64,000 nt of DNA from Cloacibacterium sp. TD35 (GTDB lineage: Bacteria; Bacteroidota; Bacteroidia; Flavobacteriales; Weeksellaceae): the NCBI RefSeq assembly GCF_028864635.1, contig NZ_CP104850.1, forward strand, positions 310,001 through 374,000, in the 5' to 3' direction. Every line of letters starts with the position of its first letter. Position 1 is the first letter of the stretch. The notes beneath the pieces were generated by a model. It made no database searches. It was given only the letters and a program-made list of their open reading frames with translations, and was not told where the DNA came from. Made by a program: the position numbers and the translations under genes. Below, one piece after another: positions 19,479 to 29,949 of the stretch.

Positions 19479-19544
19479 CAATCATTCTCGCAGATTCTAC
19501 AAAAAGTAAATCTGCGGGAAATAAAACTAAAAAACTAACCAACC

Positions 19545-20804
19545 ATGAACGAAAATTTACTCCAATATCTTTGGAAGTATAAGATATTTTCCAAATTTGA
19601 CTTCAAAGATACCGATGGAAGCCCAATCGAAATTCTTGATTTTGGAACCTTGAACACCAATTCTGGACCAGATTTTTCTTTGGCAAAAATTAAAACTAAA
19701 AACATCGTTTTAGCAGGAAACATAGAAATCCATGTGAAATCTTCGGATTGGTATTTTCACAGTCATGACCTCCAAAAAGACTATCAATCAGTAATTCTGC
19801 ATGTTGTTTATTTTAATGATACGGATATTACAGAACTCAAAGAAGCTGGAATCCCTACTTTGGAACTGAAAGAGTACATTAATGAGGAGATTCTTGTAAA
19901 ATATCAAAATTTAGAAAATCAATATCAGTTTATTCTGTGTGAAAAAATTTTTGATGCTCAAAAAATTCCATTTCTTTTTTCAGAAGAGACTTTACTCAAA
20001 AAATTAGATGAAAAATCTATAGAAATTGAACTTCTTTTGTCTCAATCTAAAAATAATTACGAAGCTGTTTTATTTCAAAAACTAGCCTATAGTTTTGGAT
20101 TAAAAGTAAATGCGGAAATTTACCAGCAAATCGCCCAAAATATTGATTTTAAAGTCATTCAAAAAATTTCACAAAATCAATTTCAGCTAGAAAGTTTACT
20201 TTTTGGGAAAGGAAATATATTAGAAAAAGAAACCGAAACAAATCAAAAATGGAAGAGAGAATTTGAATTCCTGAAAACTAAATTTAAAATTTCAGAACAA
20301 ACTTTTCCATTAAAATTTCTACGGTTAATGCCTCCTTCTTTTCCTACGATTCGGCTTTCTCAGTTGGCGATGCTGTATCATCTTCAACCAAATTTATTTT
20401 CTAAAATCATCCATGCAAAAAGCACCGAAGAAATAAAATCCTTCTTTGAAAAAGTAAAAACTTCAGAATTTTGGGAAAATCATTACACGTTCGAAAAAGC
20501 TTCAGAAGAAAAAATCGAGAAAAAATTGTCTGACGATTTCATAGAAATTCTTCTCATCAATGCAGTTTTGCCTATTATTTACACATATTTTAAAAATATA
20601 AACTCTGAAAAAACAGACCAAATTTTAGACTTTTACAAAAATCTGAACCCAGAAAAAAATTCTATCATCTCTTCATGGAAAAAACTGAACGTAAAATTTA
20701 GTTCAGCATTAGAAACCCAAGCGTTTTTGTATCATCATAAACATTTATGCTCATACAAAAACTGCTTGAATTGTAGTATTGGTCTTAAAATTTTAAAGAC
20801 TTAA
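19545..20804 (+). CDS. DUF2851 family protein
   Basis: 419 residues, cytoplasmic by composition, resembling the DUF2851 family of Bacteroidota. The N-terminal domain holds LDFGTLNTNSGPDFSLAKIK and GNIEIHVKSSDWYFHSHD, which hints at a nuclease-like fold (an inference only). The C-terminus has a cysteine cluster, CSYKNCLNCSIG, that could bind a metal. Its stop overlaps the stop of the convergent glycosidase gene. Confidence 0.8.
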   Translation: MNENLLQYLWKYKIFSKFDFKDTDGSPIEILDFGTLNTNSGPDFSLAKIKTKNIVLAGNIEIHVKSSDWYFHSHDLQKDYQSVILHVVYFNDTDITELKEAGIPTLELKEYINEEILVKYQNLENQYQFILCEKIFDAQKIPFLFSEETLLKKLDEKSIEIELLLSQSKNNYEAVLFQKLAYSFGLKVNAEIYQQIAQNIDFKVIQKISQNQFQLESLLFGKGNILEKETETNQKWKREFEFLKTKFKISEQTFPLKFLRLMPPSFPTIRLSQLAMLYHLQPNLFSKIIHAKSTEEIKSFFEKVKTSEFWENHYTFEKASEEKIEKKLSDDFIEILLINAVLPIIYTYFKNINSEKTDQILDFYKNLNPEKNSIISSWKKLNVKFSSALETQAFLYHHKHLCSYKNCLNCSIGLKILKT

Positions 20805-23419
20805 TTTTTCAATCTCGGATGCAATAATTTGGCAACGGTAGAAGTCCAACCAGTTTGGTGGGAAGCTCCTACTCCACGACCATTATCTCCATGAAAATAT
20901 TCGTAGAACATGATGTAATTTTTGAAATGTTCATCATGGTTTAATTTATCAATGTTCCCATTAAAAGCACGATTTCCGTTTTTGTCTGGCAAGAAAATAT
21001 TGCACAATCTTTGACTCAAATGATCTGCCACATAATTTAGATTTTGGAAATTCCCGCTGCCCGTAGGAAACTCCACTTTCAAACTTTCGTCATAGTAAAA
21101 ATGAAATCGCTGAAGACTTTCTACAATTAAAAAATTAATCGGGAACCAAATCGGACCTCTCCAGTTACTGTTTCCGCCAAACATACGGCTATCACTTTCC
21201 GCAGGTATATAATGCACAACGTGATTGATGCCATTAATTTCTAACTGAAACGGATTTTTTTCATACACTTTTGACATCGAACGAATTCCAAATTTACTTA
21301 GAAATTCTTTTTCGTCTAACATTCTATTCAGAATTTTGGTCAATCTCGTTTTTCTCAAAATACTCATAAGATGCTTCCTGCCTTTTCCTTCTACATCCCA
21401 ATGCGAAACCAATTTGGCTAGTTCAGGTTTATTTTTCAGAATCCAATCCATTCTTTCGGTAAAATTAGGCAGTTTTTGAAGCATTTCGTGTTCTATCACT
21501 TCTACTGCAAACATTGGAATGAGACCTACAATACTTCTTAATTTTAAAGAAATTCCCGTTCCGTCGTTAAGCTGCAAAACGTCATAAAAAAATCCGTCTT
21601 CTTCGCTCCAAAGTCCATTTTTTCCTTCACCAAGATTTTCCATGGCTTCTGCAATGTAGAGATAGTGCTCAAAAAATTTAATCGCCATGTCTTCATAAAC
21701 TGGATTATATAGTGCCAACTCCATAGAAATTCTCATCATATTCAGAGCAAACATCGCCATCCAAGAAGTTCCATCAGCTTGTTCTAAATATTCTCCGTTT
21801 TTAAACTGCATATTTCGGTCAAAAGCACCAATGTTATCAAGACCTAAAAATCCTCCACCGAAAACATTTTTCCCGTTTTTATCTTTTCGGTTTACCCACC
21901 AAGTAAAATTGAGCAACAGTTTCTGAAAAACACTTTCTAAAAATTGAATGTCTGGTTTTCCATTGATTTTTTCATCGATTTTAAAAACTCTAAAGGTGCT
22001 CCATGCGTGAACTGGCGGATTGACATCTGAAAAATCCCATTCATACGCTGGAAGCTGACCGTTAGGATGCATGTACCATTCTTTAGTCAATAATTGCAAT
22101 TGATTTTTGGCGAAATCTGGATCTAAAATGCTAAAACTCACGCAGTGAAAGGCTAAGTCCCACGTTGCAAACCAAGGATATTCCCATTTATCTGGCATAG
22201 AAATAATGTCTTTGCAATTCATATGTTTCCATTCTACGTTTCTTACATGATGCTCAAAATTTCTTTCCACTGGGAAATTTGGGTCTCCATTTAACCATTT
22301 TCCAACTTTATAATGATAAAATTGTTTGTTCCAAAGCAATCCTGCAAAAGCCTGGCGCTGAACATTTTTTTCATCTTCACAAGTAAAATCTTTTTGAATT
22401 TCATAATAAAATTCATCTGATTCTTTTTTTCTTAATTCAAAAACCTCATCAAAATCAAAAAAAGCATTCTCCATTTTATGAGGAGACATTCTGAAATCAA
22501 AGGTTTTGGTTTCGCCACCTTCTAATTCCATATCGATTACAAAAGCAGCTTTCGTTCCGAATTTTTTAGGATTTACAGTATCTTCCTGATGAACAATATG
22601 ATTATTAATTCCATCTTTAAAATATTTATTTTCAGATTTTTTTCCGAATAATTTTTCGGTATTGGTTTCATTTTCGCAGAAAAGAATTTTAACTGATTTA
22701 TCACGAGAATAAAGTTTTTTCATTCCTAAACTCTCATGTTTTATTTCTATCTGTCCGCGATGGCGAGTTGTAAAATTAGGTTTATACTGACCATAACCCC
22801 AACTCCAGTTATTTCTGTACCAAAGTGTGGGCAAAATCACCAAGGTTGCTTTTTCTGTATTTCGGTTGGTGACGGTAACTCTGATTAAAATATCATCATG
22901 GTGAATTTTGGCATACTCTATAAAAATATCGAAATATTCATTTTGGTCAAAAACTCCCGTATCTATAATTTCGTATTCTGTTTCCTTATTGCTTCGCTCT
23001 GCATTTGTCTTGATTAAATCTTCGTAAGGAAAGGCATTTTGCGGATATTTGTACACCATTTTCATGTAAGAATGAGTAGGCGTATTATCTAAATAATAGA
23101 AAATTTCTTTAATGTCTTCACCATGATTTCCTTGATGGTTGCTCAACCCAAAGAAACGCTCTTTGACCATTTTATCTTTTTTATTCCAAAAAGAAAAAGC
23201 GAAGCACAAACGTTGTTTGTCATCAGAAATTCCCGCGATTCCTTCTTCTGCCCATCTGTAAGTTCTGCTTTCTGCGTCATCATGACCAGTTGCTCCCCAA
23301 GTATTTCCATCAAAGGAATAATCTTCTCTTACGTTTCCCCACTGTCTATTGCTTACATATGGTCCCCAAGTTCTATAATTTATATCTAGTAATCGTTGTT
23401 TTTCAGCATTCATAACCAT
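20801..23419 (-). CDS. GH63-like glycosidase (MGH1-type), cytoplasmic
   Basis: 872 residues without a signal peptide. The N-terminal RTWGPYVSNRQWGNVREDYS and WATWDLAFHCVSF, NGQLPAYEWDFSDVNPPVHA and FGGGFLGLDNIGAFDR are typical of bacterial (alpha/alpha)6-barrel glucosidases annotated as GH63 or glucosylglycerate/mannosylglycerate hydrolase-like. The exact substrate cannot be inferred. A second ATG lies two codons in. The gene converges on DUF2851 with overlapping stop codons and no terminator between. Confidence 0.75.
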   Translation of the reverse strand: MVMNAEKQRLLDINYRTWGPYVSNRQWGNVREDYSFDGNTWGATGHDDAESRTYRWAEEGIAGISDDKQRLCFAFSFWNKKDKMVKERFFGLSNHQGNHGEDIKEIFYYLDNTPTHSYMKMVYKYPQNAFPYEDLIKTNAERSNKETEYEIIDTGVFDQNEYFDIFIEYAKIHHDDILIRVTVTNRNTEKATLVILPTLWYRNNWSWGYGQYKPNFTTRHRGQIEIKHESLGMKKLYSRDKSVKILFCENETNTEKLFGKKSENKYFKDGINNHIVHQEDTVNPKKFGTKAAFVIDMELEGGETKTFDFRMSPHKMENAFFDFDEVFELRKKESDEFYYEIQKDFTCEDEKNVQRQAFAGLLWNKQFYHYKVGKWLNGDPNFPVERNFEHHVRNVEWKHMNCKDIISMPDKWEYPWFATWDLAFHCVSFSILDPDFAKNQLQLLTKEWYMHPNGQLPAYEWDFSDVNPPVHAWSTFRVFKIDEKINGKPDIQFLESVFQKLLLNFTWWVNRKDKNGKNVFGGGFLGLDNIGAFDRNMQFKNGEYLEQADGTSWMAMFALNMMRISMELALYNPVYEDMAIKFFEHYLYIAEAMENLGEGKNGLWSEEDGFFYDVLQLNDGTGISLKLRSIVGLIPMFAVEVIEHEMLQKLPNFTERMDWILKNKPELAKLVSHWDVEGKGRKHLMSILRKTRLTKILNRMLDEKEFLSKFGIRSMSKVYEKNPFQLEINGINHVVHYIPAESDSRMFGGNSNWRGPIWFPINFLIVESLQRFHFYYDESLKVEFPTGSGNFQNLNYVADHLSQRLCNIFLPDKNGNRAFNGNIDKLNHDEHFKNYIMFYEYFHGDNGRGVGASHQTGWTSTVAKLLHPRLKN

Positions 23420-23525
23420 TATTTTTTAAAATAATATGATGCGAAGGTAGAAAAAAATAAAAACTATAAAATTTCATTTAGATTAATTTTTTCAATGACA
23501 ATTTCTTATTGTGAAAAAAATGATA

Positions 23526-23533
23526 TAGCTTTG
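23526..23533 (+). promoter_or_regulatory. -7 promoter box of the riboswitch-controlled methionine operon
   Basis: TAGCTTTG matches TAnnTTTG about 32 bases before the riboswitch P1 stem. A TTG at 23509-23511 is a poor -33 candidate (14-base spacing, shorter than usual). Confidence 0.5.
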
Positions 23534-23564
23534 CAAAAGATTTGTTCTTTCATATAATCGAAAT

Positions 23565-23671
23565 GTTATCAAGAAAGGTGGAGAGATTAGACTCTGTGAA
23601 ACCTTGGCAACCTATCGCGTTTCTGAAACGAGAAAAGGTGCTACATTCTACTCATTTTTGGGATAGATAAC
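23565..23671 (+). ncRNA. SAM-I (S-box) riboswitch aptamer
   Basis: The sequence follows the SAM-I consensus: P1 gttatc (23565-23570) pairs with gataac (23666-23671). The core AAGAAAGGTGGAGAGATTAG, the block GTGAAACCTTGGCAACC and the conserved AAAAGGTGCTAC complete it. It lies directly upstream of the methionine synthase genes and should lower their expression when S-adenosylmethionine is plentiful. Confidence 0.93.
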
Positions 23672-23682
23672 ACATAAAAACA

Positions 23683-23740
23683 GTTGATTCCCTCAACTTT
23701 TCTTGATAGCATTTCATTTTTTTTAATCACATTGAAATGC
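23683..23740 (+). promoter_or_regulatory. Riboswitch expression platform reaching the metH start codon
   Basis: Three pairings are visible: a short stem gttga/tcaac (23683-23687 with 23693-23697) followed by TTTTCTT; a 10-nt stretch TTTCTTGATA (23699-23708) exactly complementary to the 5' strand of the aptamer (23567-23576); and an 8-bp stem GCATTTCA (23709-23716) with TGAAATGC (23733-23740) that holds the ATG at 23737. Competition between these is an inference from base pairing only. Confidence 0.6.
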
Positions 23741-24747
23741 AAAATAGCGAAATACTTTATCAAAATTTACAGCAAAGAATCCTTGTTCTAGACGGAGCTA
23801 TGGGAACTATGCTTCAGCGATATCAGTTTACGGAAGAAGATTATCGTGGGGAGAGATTTAAAAATTGGGAATCTCCATTGAAGGGAAATAATGATTTACT
23901 TTCTCTTACTCAGCCTCATGCTATAGAAGCAGTACACAGAAAATATTTAGAAGCTGGTGCAGACATCATAGAAACCAACACCTTTTCTGCCACTACCATT
24001 GCAATGGCAGATTACCACATGGAAGATTTGGTGTATGAACTGAATTATGAATCCGCAAAAATTGCGAGAAAAGTTTGTGATGAATTCACAGCTTTAACTC
24101 CAGATAAACCTAGATTTGTTGCTGGTTCTATTGGCCCTACTAATAAAACAGCATCTCTTTCTCCAGATGTAAATGATCCTGGTTACAGAGCAATTACTTT
24201 TGACGAGTTAAGAATTGCTTACAAACAACAAGCAGAAGCACTTTTAGATGGCGGTTCTGATATTCTTTTGGTAGAAACCATTTTTGATACTTTAAATGCG
24301 AAAGCTGCACTTTTTGCCATAGACCAAATTCAAGAAGAAAGAAAAATTCAGATTCCAATTATGGTTTCTGGCACCATCACAGATGCATCTGGAAGAACGC
24401 TTAGCGGACAAACTGCAGAAGCATTTTTGATTTCTATCTCTCATCTTAATTTATTGAGTGTAGGATTTAATTGTGCTCTAGGCGCGAAACAATTGACGCC
24501 TTATTTAGAAACCATTTCTAATAATTCTGAATTTTTCATTTCTGCTTATCCAAATGCTGGTTTACCGAATGCTTTCGGTCAATATGATGAGTCACCAGAA
24601 TTTATGGCAGAACAAATCCGTGAATATGCAGAAAAAGGATTGGTAAATATCGTTGGTGGTTGTTGCGGAACAACTCCTGACCACATTGCTGCAATCGCAA
24701 AAATTGTTAAAAATTATCAACCAAGAAAAATGAATGTATCAGTATAA
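23737..24747 (+). CDS. metH: Methionine synthase, homocysteine-binding part
   Basis: 336 residues corresponding to the N-terminal homocysteine S-methyltransferase domain of Met[14 protein letters not shown] is near the start. Zinc cysteines lie in GFNCALGA (about 247) and in [13 protein letters not shown] (about 308-320). In Bacteroidota this domain is commonly a separate gene from the folate/cobalamin part, which follows 39 bases later. Controlled by the upstream SAM-I riboswitch. Confidence 0.93.
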   Translation: MQNSEILYQNLQQRILVLDGAMGTMLQRYQFTEEDYRGERFKNWESPLKGNNDLLSLTQPHAIEAVHRKYLEAGADIIETNTFSATTIAMADYHMEDLVYELNYESAKIARKVCDEFTALTPDKPRFVAGSIGPTNKTASLSPDVNDPGYRAITFDELRIAYKQQAEALLDGGSDILLVETIFDTLNAKAALFAIDQIQEERKIQIPIMVSGTITDASGRTLSGQTAEAFLISISHLNLLSVGFNCALGAKQLTPYLETISNNSEFFISAYPNAGLPNAFGQYDESPEFMAEQIREYAEKGLVNIVGGCCGTTPDHIAAIAKIVKNYQPRKMNVSV

Positions 24748-24786
24748 ACCTATGGTTTTATTGGTACATTTTTATTTTAGTTAAAT

Positions 24787-27438
24787 ATGAAATATTTAAA
24801 ACTTTCGGGCCTAGAACCTTTAATTATAACTCCAGAATCCAATTTTATCAATATTGGAGAAAGAACCAATGTAGCAGGCTCTAAGAAATTTCTCAGATTG
24901 ATTAAAGAAGAAAAATTTTCTGAAGCTCTAGATATTGCTCGTCATCAAGTAGAAGGAGGCGCACAGATTTTAGACATTTGTTTTGATGATGGGCTTTTAG
25001 ACGGAAAATATTGCATGATTAAATTCTTGAATTTAATCGCCTCAGAACCTGACATTGCCAGAATTCCAATGATGATAGATTCTTCTAAATGGGAAATTTT
25101 AGAAGCTGGTTTACAAGTAGTTCAAGGGAAATGTGTAGTCAATTCTATCAGTTTAAAAGGTGGCGAAGAAGAATTTATTCGTCAAGCCAAAGCCATCAAA
25201 AGATATGGCGCTGCGGTAGTTGTAATGGCTTTTGACGAAAATGGGCAAGCTGATAATTACGAACGCAGAATAGAAATTTGCAAAAGAAGCTATCAAATTT
25301 TGACGGAAATTGTAAAATTCCCTGCCGAAGATATTATTTTCGATTTGAATATTTTCCCTGTTGCAACTGGAATGGAAGAGCATCGCAAAAATGCTTTGGA
25401 CTTCATCAATGCAACAAAATGGGTACGCAAAAATCTACCTTACGTTTCGGTTTCTGGTGGTGTTTCTAACGTTTCGTTTTCATTTAGGGGAAATGATACG
25501 GTAAGAGAAGCGATGCATTCCGTTTTCCTTTATCACGCCATCAAAGCTGGTATGAATATGGGAATCGTAAACCCTGCAATGTTAGAAATTTACGACGAAA
25601 TTCCTAAAGATTTGTTGGAGCTGGTAGAAGATGTAATGCTAGACAGAAGAGATGATGCTACCGAAAGATTATTGGATTATTCTGAAAAACATAAATCCGT
25701 AAAAAAAGAAAAAGTAGAAGATTTAGCATGGCGAAATCAGCCTTTGCAAGACAGAATTACTCATTCTTTGGTAAAAGGAATTGACCGTTTTATTGAAGAA
25801 GATGTAGAAGAAGCCCGAAAAATTTCAGCAAAACCTTTGGATGTTATCGAAGGAAATCTAATGACGGGAATGTCTGTAGTGGGAGATTTATTCGGAAGTG
25901 GAAAAATGTTTCTTCCTCAAGTGGTAAAGTCTGCCAGAGTTATGAAAAAAGCAGTGGCTTATCTTCAACCGTTTATTGAAGCTGAGAAAGATTCAGCTCA
26001 AAAAGCCAACGGAAAAGTATTGATGGCTACTGTAAAAGGCGATGTTCACGACATTGGTAAAAATATTGTGAGTGTGGTTTTGGGCTGTAACAATTACGAA
26101 ATTATAGATTTAGGAGTGATGGTTCCTGCAGAAAAAATTATTCAAACAGCCATTGAAGAAAAAGTAGACGTTATTGGTTTAAGCGGTTTGATTACGCCAA
26201 GTTTAGACGAAATGGTACATATTGCCAATGAACTAGATCGTCAAAACCTCAATTTCCCATTGATGATTGGTGGCGCTACAACTTCTAAGGCACATACTGC
26301 GGTAAAAATAGACCCAAAATATAAAAATGCTGTGGTTCATGTAAATGATGCTTCTAGAGCAGTTGGCGTGGTAAGTTCTTTATTGAGCAGTAGAAATGGA
26401 GCGTTTATTTCTGAACTAAAAGCAGATTATGCAGATTTTCGTGAGAAATTTTTAAACAGACAGGTTGACAAAGAATACATTTCGATAGAAGAAGCGAGAA
26501 ATCAAAAATTCAAAATCGATTGGGAAAATGAGACCATCTCTGAACCTAAAAATTTAGGTATTCAATTGATTGAAAATCAAAATTTAGAAGAACTGCTTCC
26601 TTACATCGATTGGAGTCCGTTTTTCAGAAGTTGGGATTTGTTTGGAAAGTATCCTCAGATTTTAGAAGACGAAATTGTAGGAGAACACGCAGCGGAACTT
26701 TTTGCAGATGCTCAAAAAATGTTGAAGAAAATCGTGGAGGAAAAATTATTAACTGCAAAAGCAATTTTTGGAATTTTCCCTGCCAATTCTAATGAGCAAG
26801 ACGATATTGAACTGAAAAACGGTGAGGAAATATTCACATTTAGAACGCTTCGTCAACAACATAAAAAATCTGATGGCAAAGAATATTTGGCTTTGAGTGA
26901 TTTTATCGCTCCAAAAGATTCTGGGAAACAAGACTACATTGGTGCTTTTGCGGTGACTACAGGTTTTGGAACCGATGAATTGGCACAAAAATATGAAACA
27001 GAGCATGATGATTACAATGCGATTATGGTAAAAGCATTGGCAGATCGATTAGCAGAAGCTTTTGCAGAATATTTACACAAAAAAGTAAGAACTGAAATTT
27101 GGGGTTATTCTAGTGATGAACATCTAGAAAATGAAGATTTAATTTCTGAAAAATATGTAGGAATTCGTCCTGCTCCTGGTTACCCTGCTTGTCCAGACCA
27201 TTTAGAAAAAACCACGATTTGGGAAGTGTTGAAAGTGAAGGAAAACATAGGATTAGAATTGACAGAAAGTTTGGCAATGTTCCCTACAGCTTCTGTTTCT
27301 GGATATTATTTTGCCAATCCTAAAGCAAAATATTTCGGAGTAGGAAAAATTACAGAAGACCAGCTAAAAGATTATGCAGAAAGAAAAAATATAGATTTAG
27401 AATTGGCGAGAAAATGGCTGAGCCCGAATTTAGCTTAA
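24787..27438 (+). CDS. metH: Methionine synthase, folate, cobalamin and activation domains
   Basis: 883 residues: a pterin-binding domain with [14 protein letters not shown] at the start, a cap domain, a cobalamin-binding domain with the axial ligand motif [11 protein letters not shown] (His in DVHDIG) plus GLSGLITPS and IGGATTS, and the reactivation domain with [12 protein letters not shown]. Together with the preceding gene it forms a complete B12-dependent methionine synthase. The two parts must act as separate polypeptides. Confidence 0.94.
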   Translation: MKYLKLSGLEPLIITPESNFINIGERTNVAGSKKFLRLIKEEKFSEALDIARHQVEGGAQILDICFDDGLLDGKYCMIKFLNLIASEPDIARIPMMIDSSKWEILEAGLQVVQGKCVVNSISLKGGEEEFIRQAKAIKRYGAAVVVMAFDENGQADNYERRIEICKRSYQILTEIVKFPAEDIIFDLNIFPVATGMEEHRKNALDFINATKWVRKNLPYVSVSGGVSNVSFSFRGNDTVREAMHSVFLYHAIKAGMNMGIVNPAMLEIYDEIPKDLLELVEDVMLDRRDDATERLLDYSEKHKSVKKEKVEDLAWRNQPLQDRITHSLVKGIDRFIEEDVEEARKISAKPLDVIEGNLMTGMSVVGDLFGSGKMFLPQVVKSARVMKKAVAYLQPFIEAEKDSAQKANGKVLMATVKGDVHDIGKNIVSVVLGCNNYEIIDLGVMVPAEKIIQTAIEEKVDVIGLSGLITPSLDEMVHIANELDRQNLNFPLMIGGATTSKAHTAVKIDPKYKNAVVHVNDASRAVGVVSSLLSSRNGAFISELKADYADFREKFLNRQVDKEYISIEEARNQKFKIDWENETISEPKNLGIQLIENQNLEELLPYIDWSPFFRSWDLFGKYPQILEDEIVGEHAAELFADAQKMLKKIVEEKLLTAKAIFGIFPANSNEQDDIELKNGEEIFTFRTLRQQHKKSDGKEYLALSDFIAPKDSGKQDYIGAFAVTTGFGTDELAQKYETEHDDYNAIMVKALADRLAEAFAEYLHKKVRTEIWGYSSDEHLENEDLISEKYVGIRPAPGYPACPDHLEKTTIWEVLKVKENIGLELTESLAMFPTASVSGYYFANPKAKYFGVGKITEDQLKDYAERKNIDLELARKWLSPNLA

Positions 27439-27469
27439 AATTTAAAATATTGAACTTTGAATTGAGAAA

Positions 27470-28432
27470 ATGAAAGTTACAGAACACATACAAAACGCAA
27501 ACGGAAAAACACTTTTTTCTTTTGAAATTTTGCCACCTCTAAAAGGTCAAAATATACAGTCAATATTTGATGCGATTGATCCATTGATGGAATTTAATCC
27601 TGCATTTATAGATGTTACGTACCATCGTGAAGAATATGAATATGTAGAGCGTGAAGATGGACTTCTGGAAAAACGAGTAGTAAAAAAAAGACCGGGAACT
27701 GTGGGAATTTGTGCTGCCATTCAGAATAAATATGGTGTAGATGCAGTTCCGCATATTTTGTGCGGTGGATTTTCTAAGGAAGACACCGAAAATTTCTTAA
27801 TTGACATCGATTTTTTGGGAATTCATAATGTAGTGGCTTTAAGAGGAGATGCGGTGAAAACGGAAACCTATTTTAAACCCGAGAAAAACGGACATGCTTT
27901 TGCCAAAGATTTGGTAGAACAAATCGTGAAAATGAATCACGGAACTTACCTAGACGAAAGTTTAGAAAATTCTGCTTGTACAGATTTTAACATCGGTGTT
28001 GCTGGTTATCCTGAAAAACACATGGAAGCAGCAAGTCTGGAACAGGACATTTACCACCTCAAGAAAAAAGTAGAAGCAGGCGCAGATTATATCGTGACGC
28101 AAATGTTTTTCGACAATCAAAAATATTACGATTTTGTAGAAAAATGCAGAACTTCTGGTATTAACGTTCCTATTATCCCAGGATTAAAACCGATTACTAC
28201 CAAGTCTCAACTAAGTATGATTCCGCATCGTTTTAAGGTAGATTTGCCTAACGAGTTGGTGATTGCCATTGCTAAAGCAAAAGACAACAAAGAAGTAAAA
28301 GAAATTGGCATCAACTGGTGCATTCAGCAGAGCAAAGATTTAATGAAAAACGGCGCTCCTGTTCTTCATTATTATTCTATGGGAAAAAGTGAAGTGGTAA
28401 AAAGAATTGCTTCTGAAGTGTTTAAAGACTAA
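27470..28432 (+). CDS. metF: 5,10-methylenetetrahydrofolate reductase
   Basis: 320 residues, FAD-dependent TIM barrel. It makes 5-methyl-THF, the methyl donor for the preceding MetH, which explains the operon. Motifs: FSFEILPPLKG at the start (written here as SFEILPPLKG), DVTYHREEY, ALRGD for FAD contact, and TQMFFDNQKYYDFVEKC. The stop overlaps the stop of the convergent GNAT-like gene. Confidence 0.94.
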   Translation: MKVTEHIQNANGKTLFSFEILPPLKGQNIQSIFDAIDPLMEFNPAFIDVTYHREEYEYVEREDGLLEKRVVKKRPGTVGICAAIQNKYGVDAVPHILCGGFSKEDTENFLIDIDFLGIHNVVALRGDAVKTETYFKPEKNGHAFAKDLVEQIVKMNHGTYLDESLENSACTDFNIGVAGYPEKHMEAASLEQDIYHLKKKVEAGADYIVTQMFFDNQKYYDFVEKCRTSGINVPIIPGLKPITTKSQLSMIPHRFKVDLPNELVIAIAKAKDNKEVKEIGINWCIQQSKDLMKNGAPVLHYYSMGKSEVVKRIASEVFKD

Positions 28433-29583
28433 AGCATTTTATGTCTTTCAAACGGAAAATTTCGGTCAAAAATATAACGATAAGTCGCGAGTTTTCTCGT
28501 GACTTTCGTTTCTAAATTTTCGGCAATTTTAATCATTCTTGGATTAAAATCTCCAATCCATTGCATTTCGTAATCGGTATAATTTCTGGTCTTTCTGAAA
28601 TGTTTTGTGCCTTCCCAAATCATAAATCCATCGATGCCTTTTCTTTGCCATTCTGGAACAATTCCGAAAACTAAGCCAACCATTTTCTTATTTTTTATAA
28701 AAAATTTAGCCATTAAAAACTTCAATTTTTCAATCCAACCGAATTTTCCATTCAGGTATTTAAACCATTGATTCAAATCTGGAATGTTAATCCACATCGC
28801 AATGGGTTTATCGTTTTCATAAATGAACCAAGAGATGTTTTCGTCTAAAATAGGTTTCATGGTTTGAAACATTTTCAGCACTTTTTTCGCTTCTATTTGC
28901 TTTCTTTCACCATGATTTGCCCAAGCTTTGTTGTAAATTTCTGCAAAATCATGCGCAAATTTTTCCAATTGATTTTTTTTCCAATGAACTGCTTTCAAAT
29001 TTGGATTTTTGGCATTCATTCTATGCCCATTCATAAAAACTTGTGAAACCTCATCGTAGACTTTCCTGCCGTAACACAATTGATTAAAATAAATCTGAAA
29101 ACCATAATTTTCAAACAATTTCTGATAATACGGCGCATGAAAATTCATCCCGTACAACGGTTCATGAAAACCTTCAATGAGCAAACCCCAAAACTTATCA
29201 CGCTCCCCGAAATTTATTGGACCATCCATTGCTTCCATTCCGCGTTCCCGCAACCAATTTTTACAAAAATCAAAGATGAAATTTGCTGTTTCTTGGTCAT
29301 CGATACTATCAAAAAAACCAATTCCGCCAGTTTTTAACTTTTGTTCATATTTTGGATTGATAAAAACCGCAACTTTCCCTACTGTTTGATTTTCTGCATT
29401 TTTAAAAAGAAATCTTTCGCACGTTCCATTTCTGAAAAATCTATTTTTGTTGGGATTAAAAACCTCTTCAATATCTTTATCTAAAGGGCGAATGTAATTT
29501 TTCTCGTTTCTAAACAAACGAGCTGGAAATTCTAAAAATTCTTTTTGCGTTTCTGGCGAATTAACGAGAATAGATTTCAGCAT
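28429..29583 (-). CDS. GNAT-like acyltransferase-fold protein, function unknown
   Basis: 384 residues, cytoplasmic. It resembles a Bacteroidota family with an acetyltransferase-like (GNAT) fold: KVAVFINPKYEQ, GGIGFFDSIDD and GPINFGERDKFWGLL in the N-terminal half; VFGIVPEWQRKGIDGFMIWE is a GNAT-type acyl-CoA binding stretch (R-x-x-G-x-D variant) in the C-terminal half. The substrate is unknown. The ATG lies one base after a 17-bp palindrome. Confidence 0.65.
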   Translation of the reverse strand: MLKSILVNSPETQKEFLEFPARLFRNEKNYIRPLDKDIEEVFNPNKNRFFRNGTCERFLFKNAENQTVGKVAVFINPKYEQKLKTGGIGFFDSIDDQETANFIFDFCKNWLRERGMEAMDGPINFGERDKFWGLLIEGFHEPLYGMNFHAPYYQKLFENYGFQIYFNQLCYGRKVYDEVSQVFMNGHRMNAKNPNLKAVHWKKNQLEKFAHDFAEIYNKAWANHGERKQIEAKKVLKMFQTMKPILDENISWFIYENDKPIAMWINIPDLNQWFKYLNGKFGWIEKLKFLMAKFFIKNKKMVGLVFGIVPEWQRKGIDGFMIWEGTKHFRKTRNYTDYEMQWIGDFNPRMIKIAENLETKVTRKLATYRYIFDRNFPFERHKML

Positions 29584-29622
29584 ACATTTAAAATCCGATT
29601 GAATGAATCGGATTTTAAATGT
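29584..29622 (-). terminator. 17-bp palindrome between two minus-strand genes
   Basis: 29584-29600 pairs perfectly with 29606-29622 around a 5-nt loop. It lies just past the stop of the small membrane protein gene and ends directly before the ATG of the GNAT-like gene. It lacks a T run outside the stem, so a regulatory role at the start codon is as possible as termination. Confidence 0.55.
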
Positions 29623-29627
29623 AGTAA

Positions 29628-29948
29628 TTATTTTTTATTCTTTAAAAATTTGAAATATGTAAACAAAACCATTGCAATTGTAAAAAGCATCTGTATGCTC
29701 ACTATCAAAATTTCATTTTTAAAAAATGCTAATCCATTTACCAAAAAGAATGAAAACAAATATGAGATGAAAAGCAGCGCAATTAGAAACAATTTTCTTT
29801 TCCAATGGATATTTAAAAACAATATTCCAACAAAAATTATCAATATTATTATAAATTCTATCAATAAAAAATAAAGTACTTCTTCTCCATGAGCAAAACA
29901 TAGAAAAGGTATAAATAATAATAAAATTGAATTTTTAAAATTTTTCAT
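29628..29948 (-). CDS. Small membrane protein
   Basis: 106 residues with a signal-peptide-like first segment (ending FLCFAHGEE) and two to three further hydrophobic helices, then a basic tail FKFLKNKK. No family is recognised. It begins one base after the GH13 stop, so it is translated from the same message. Confidence 0.6.
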   Translation of the reverse strand: MKNFKNSILLLFIPFLCFAHGEEVLYFLLIEFIIILIIFVGILFLNIHWKRKLFLIALLFISYLFSFFLVNGLAFFKNEILIVSIQMLFTIAMVLFTYFKFLKNKK

Positions 29949-29949
29949 T

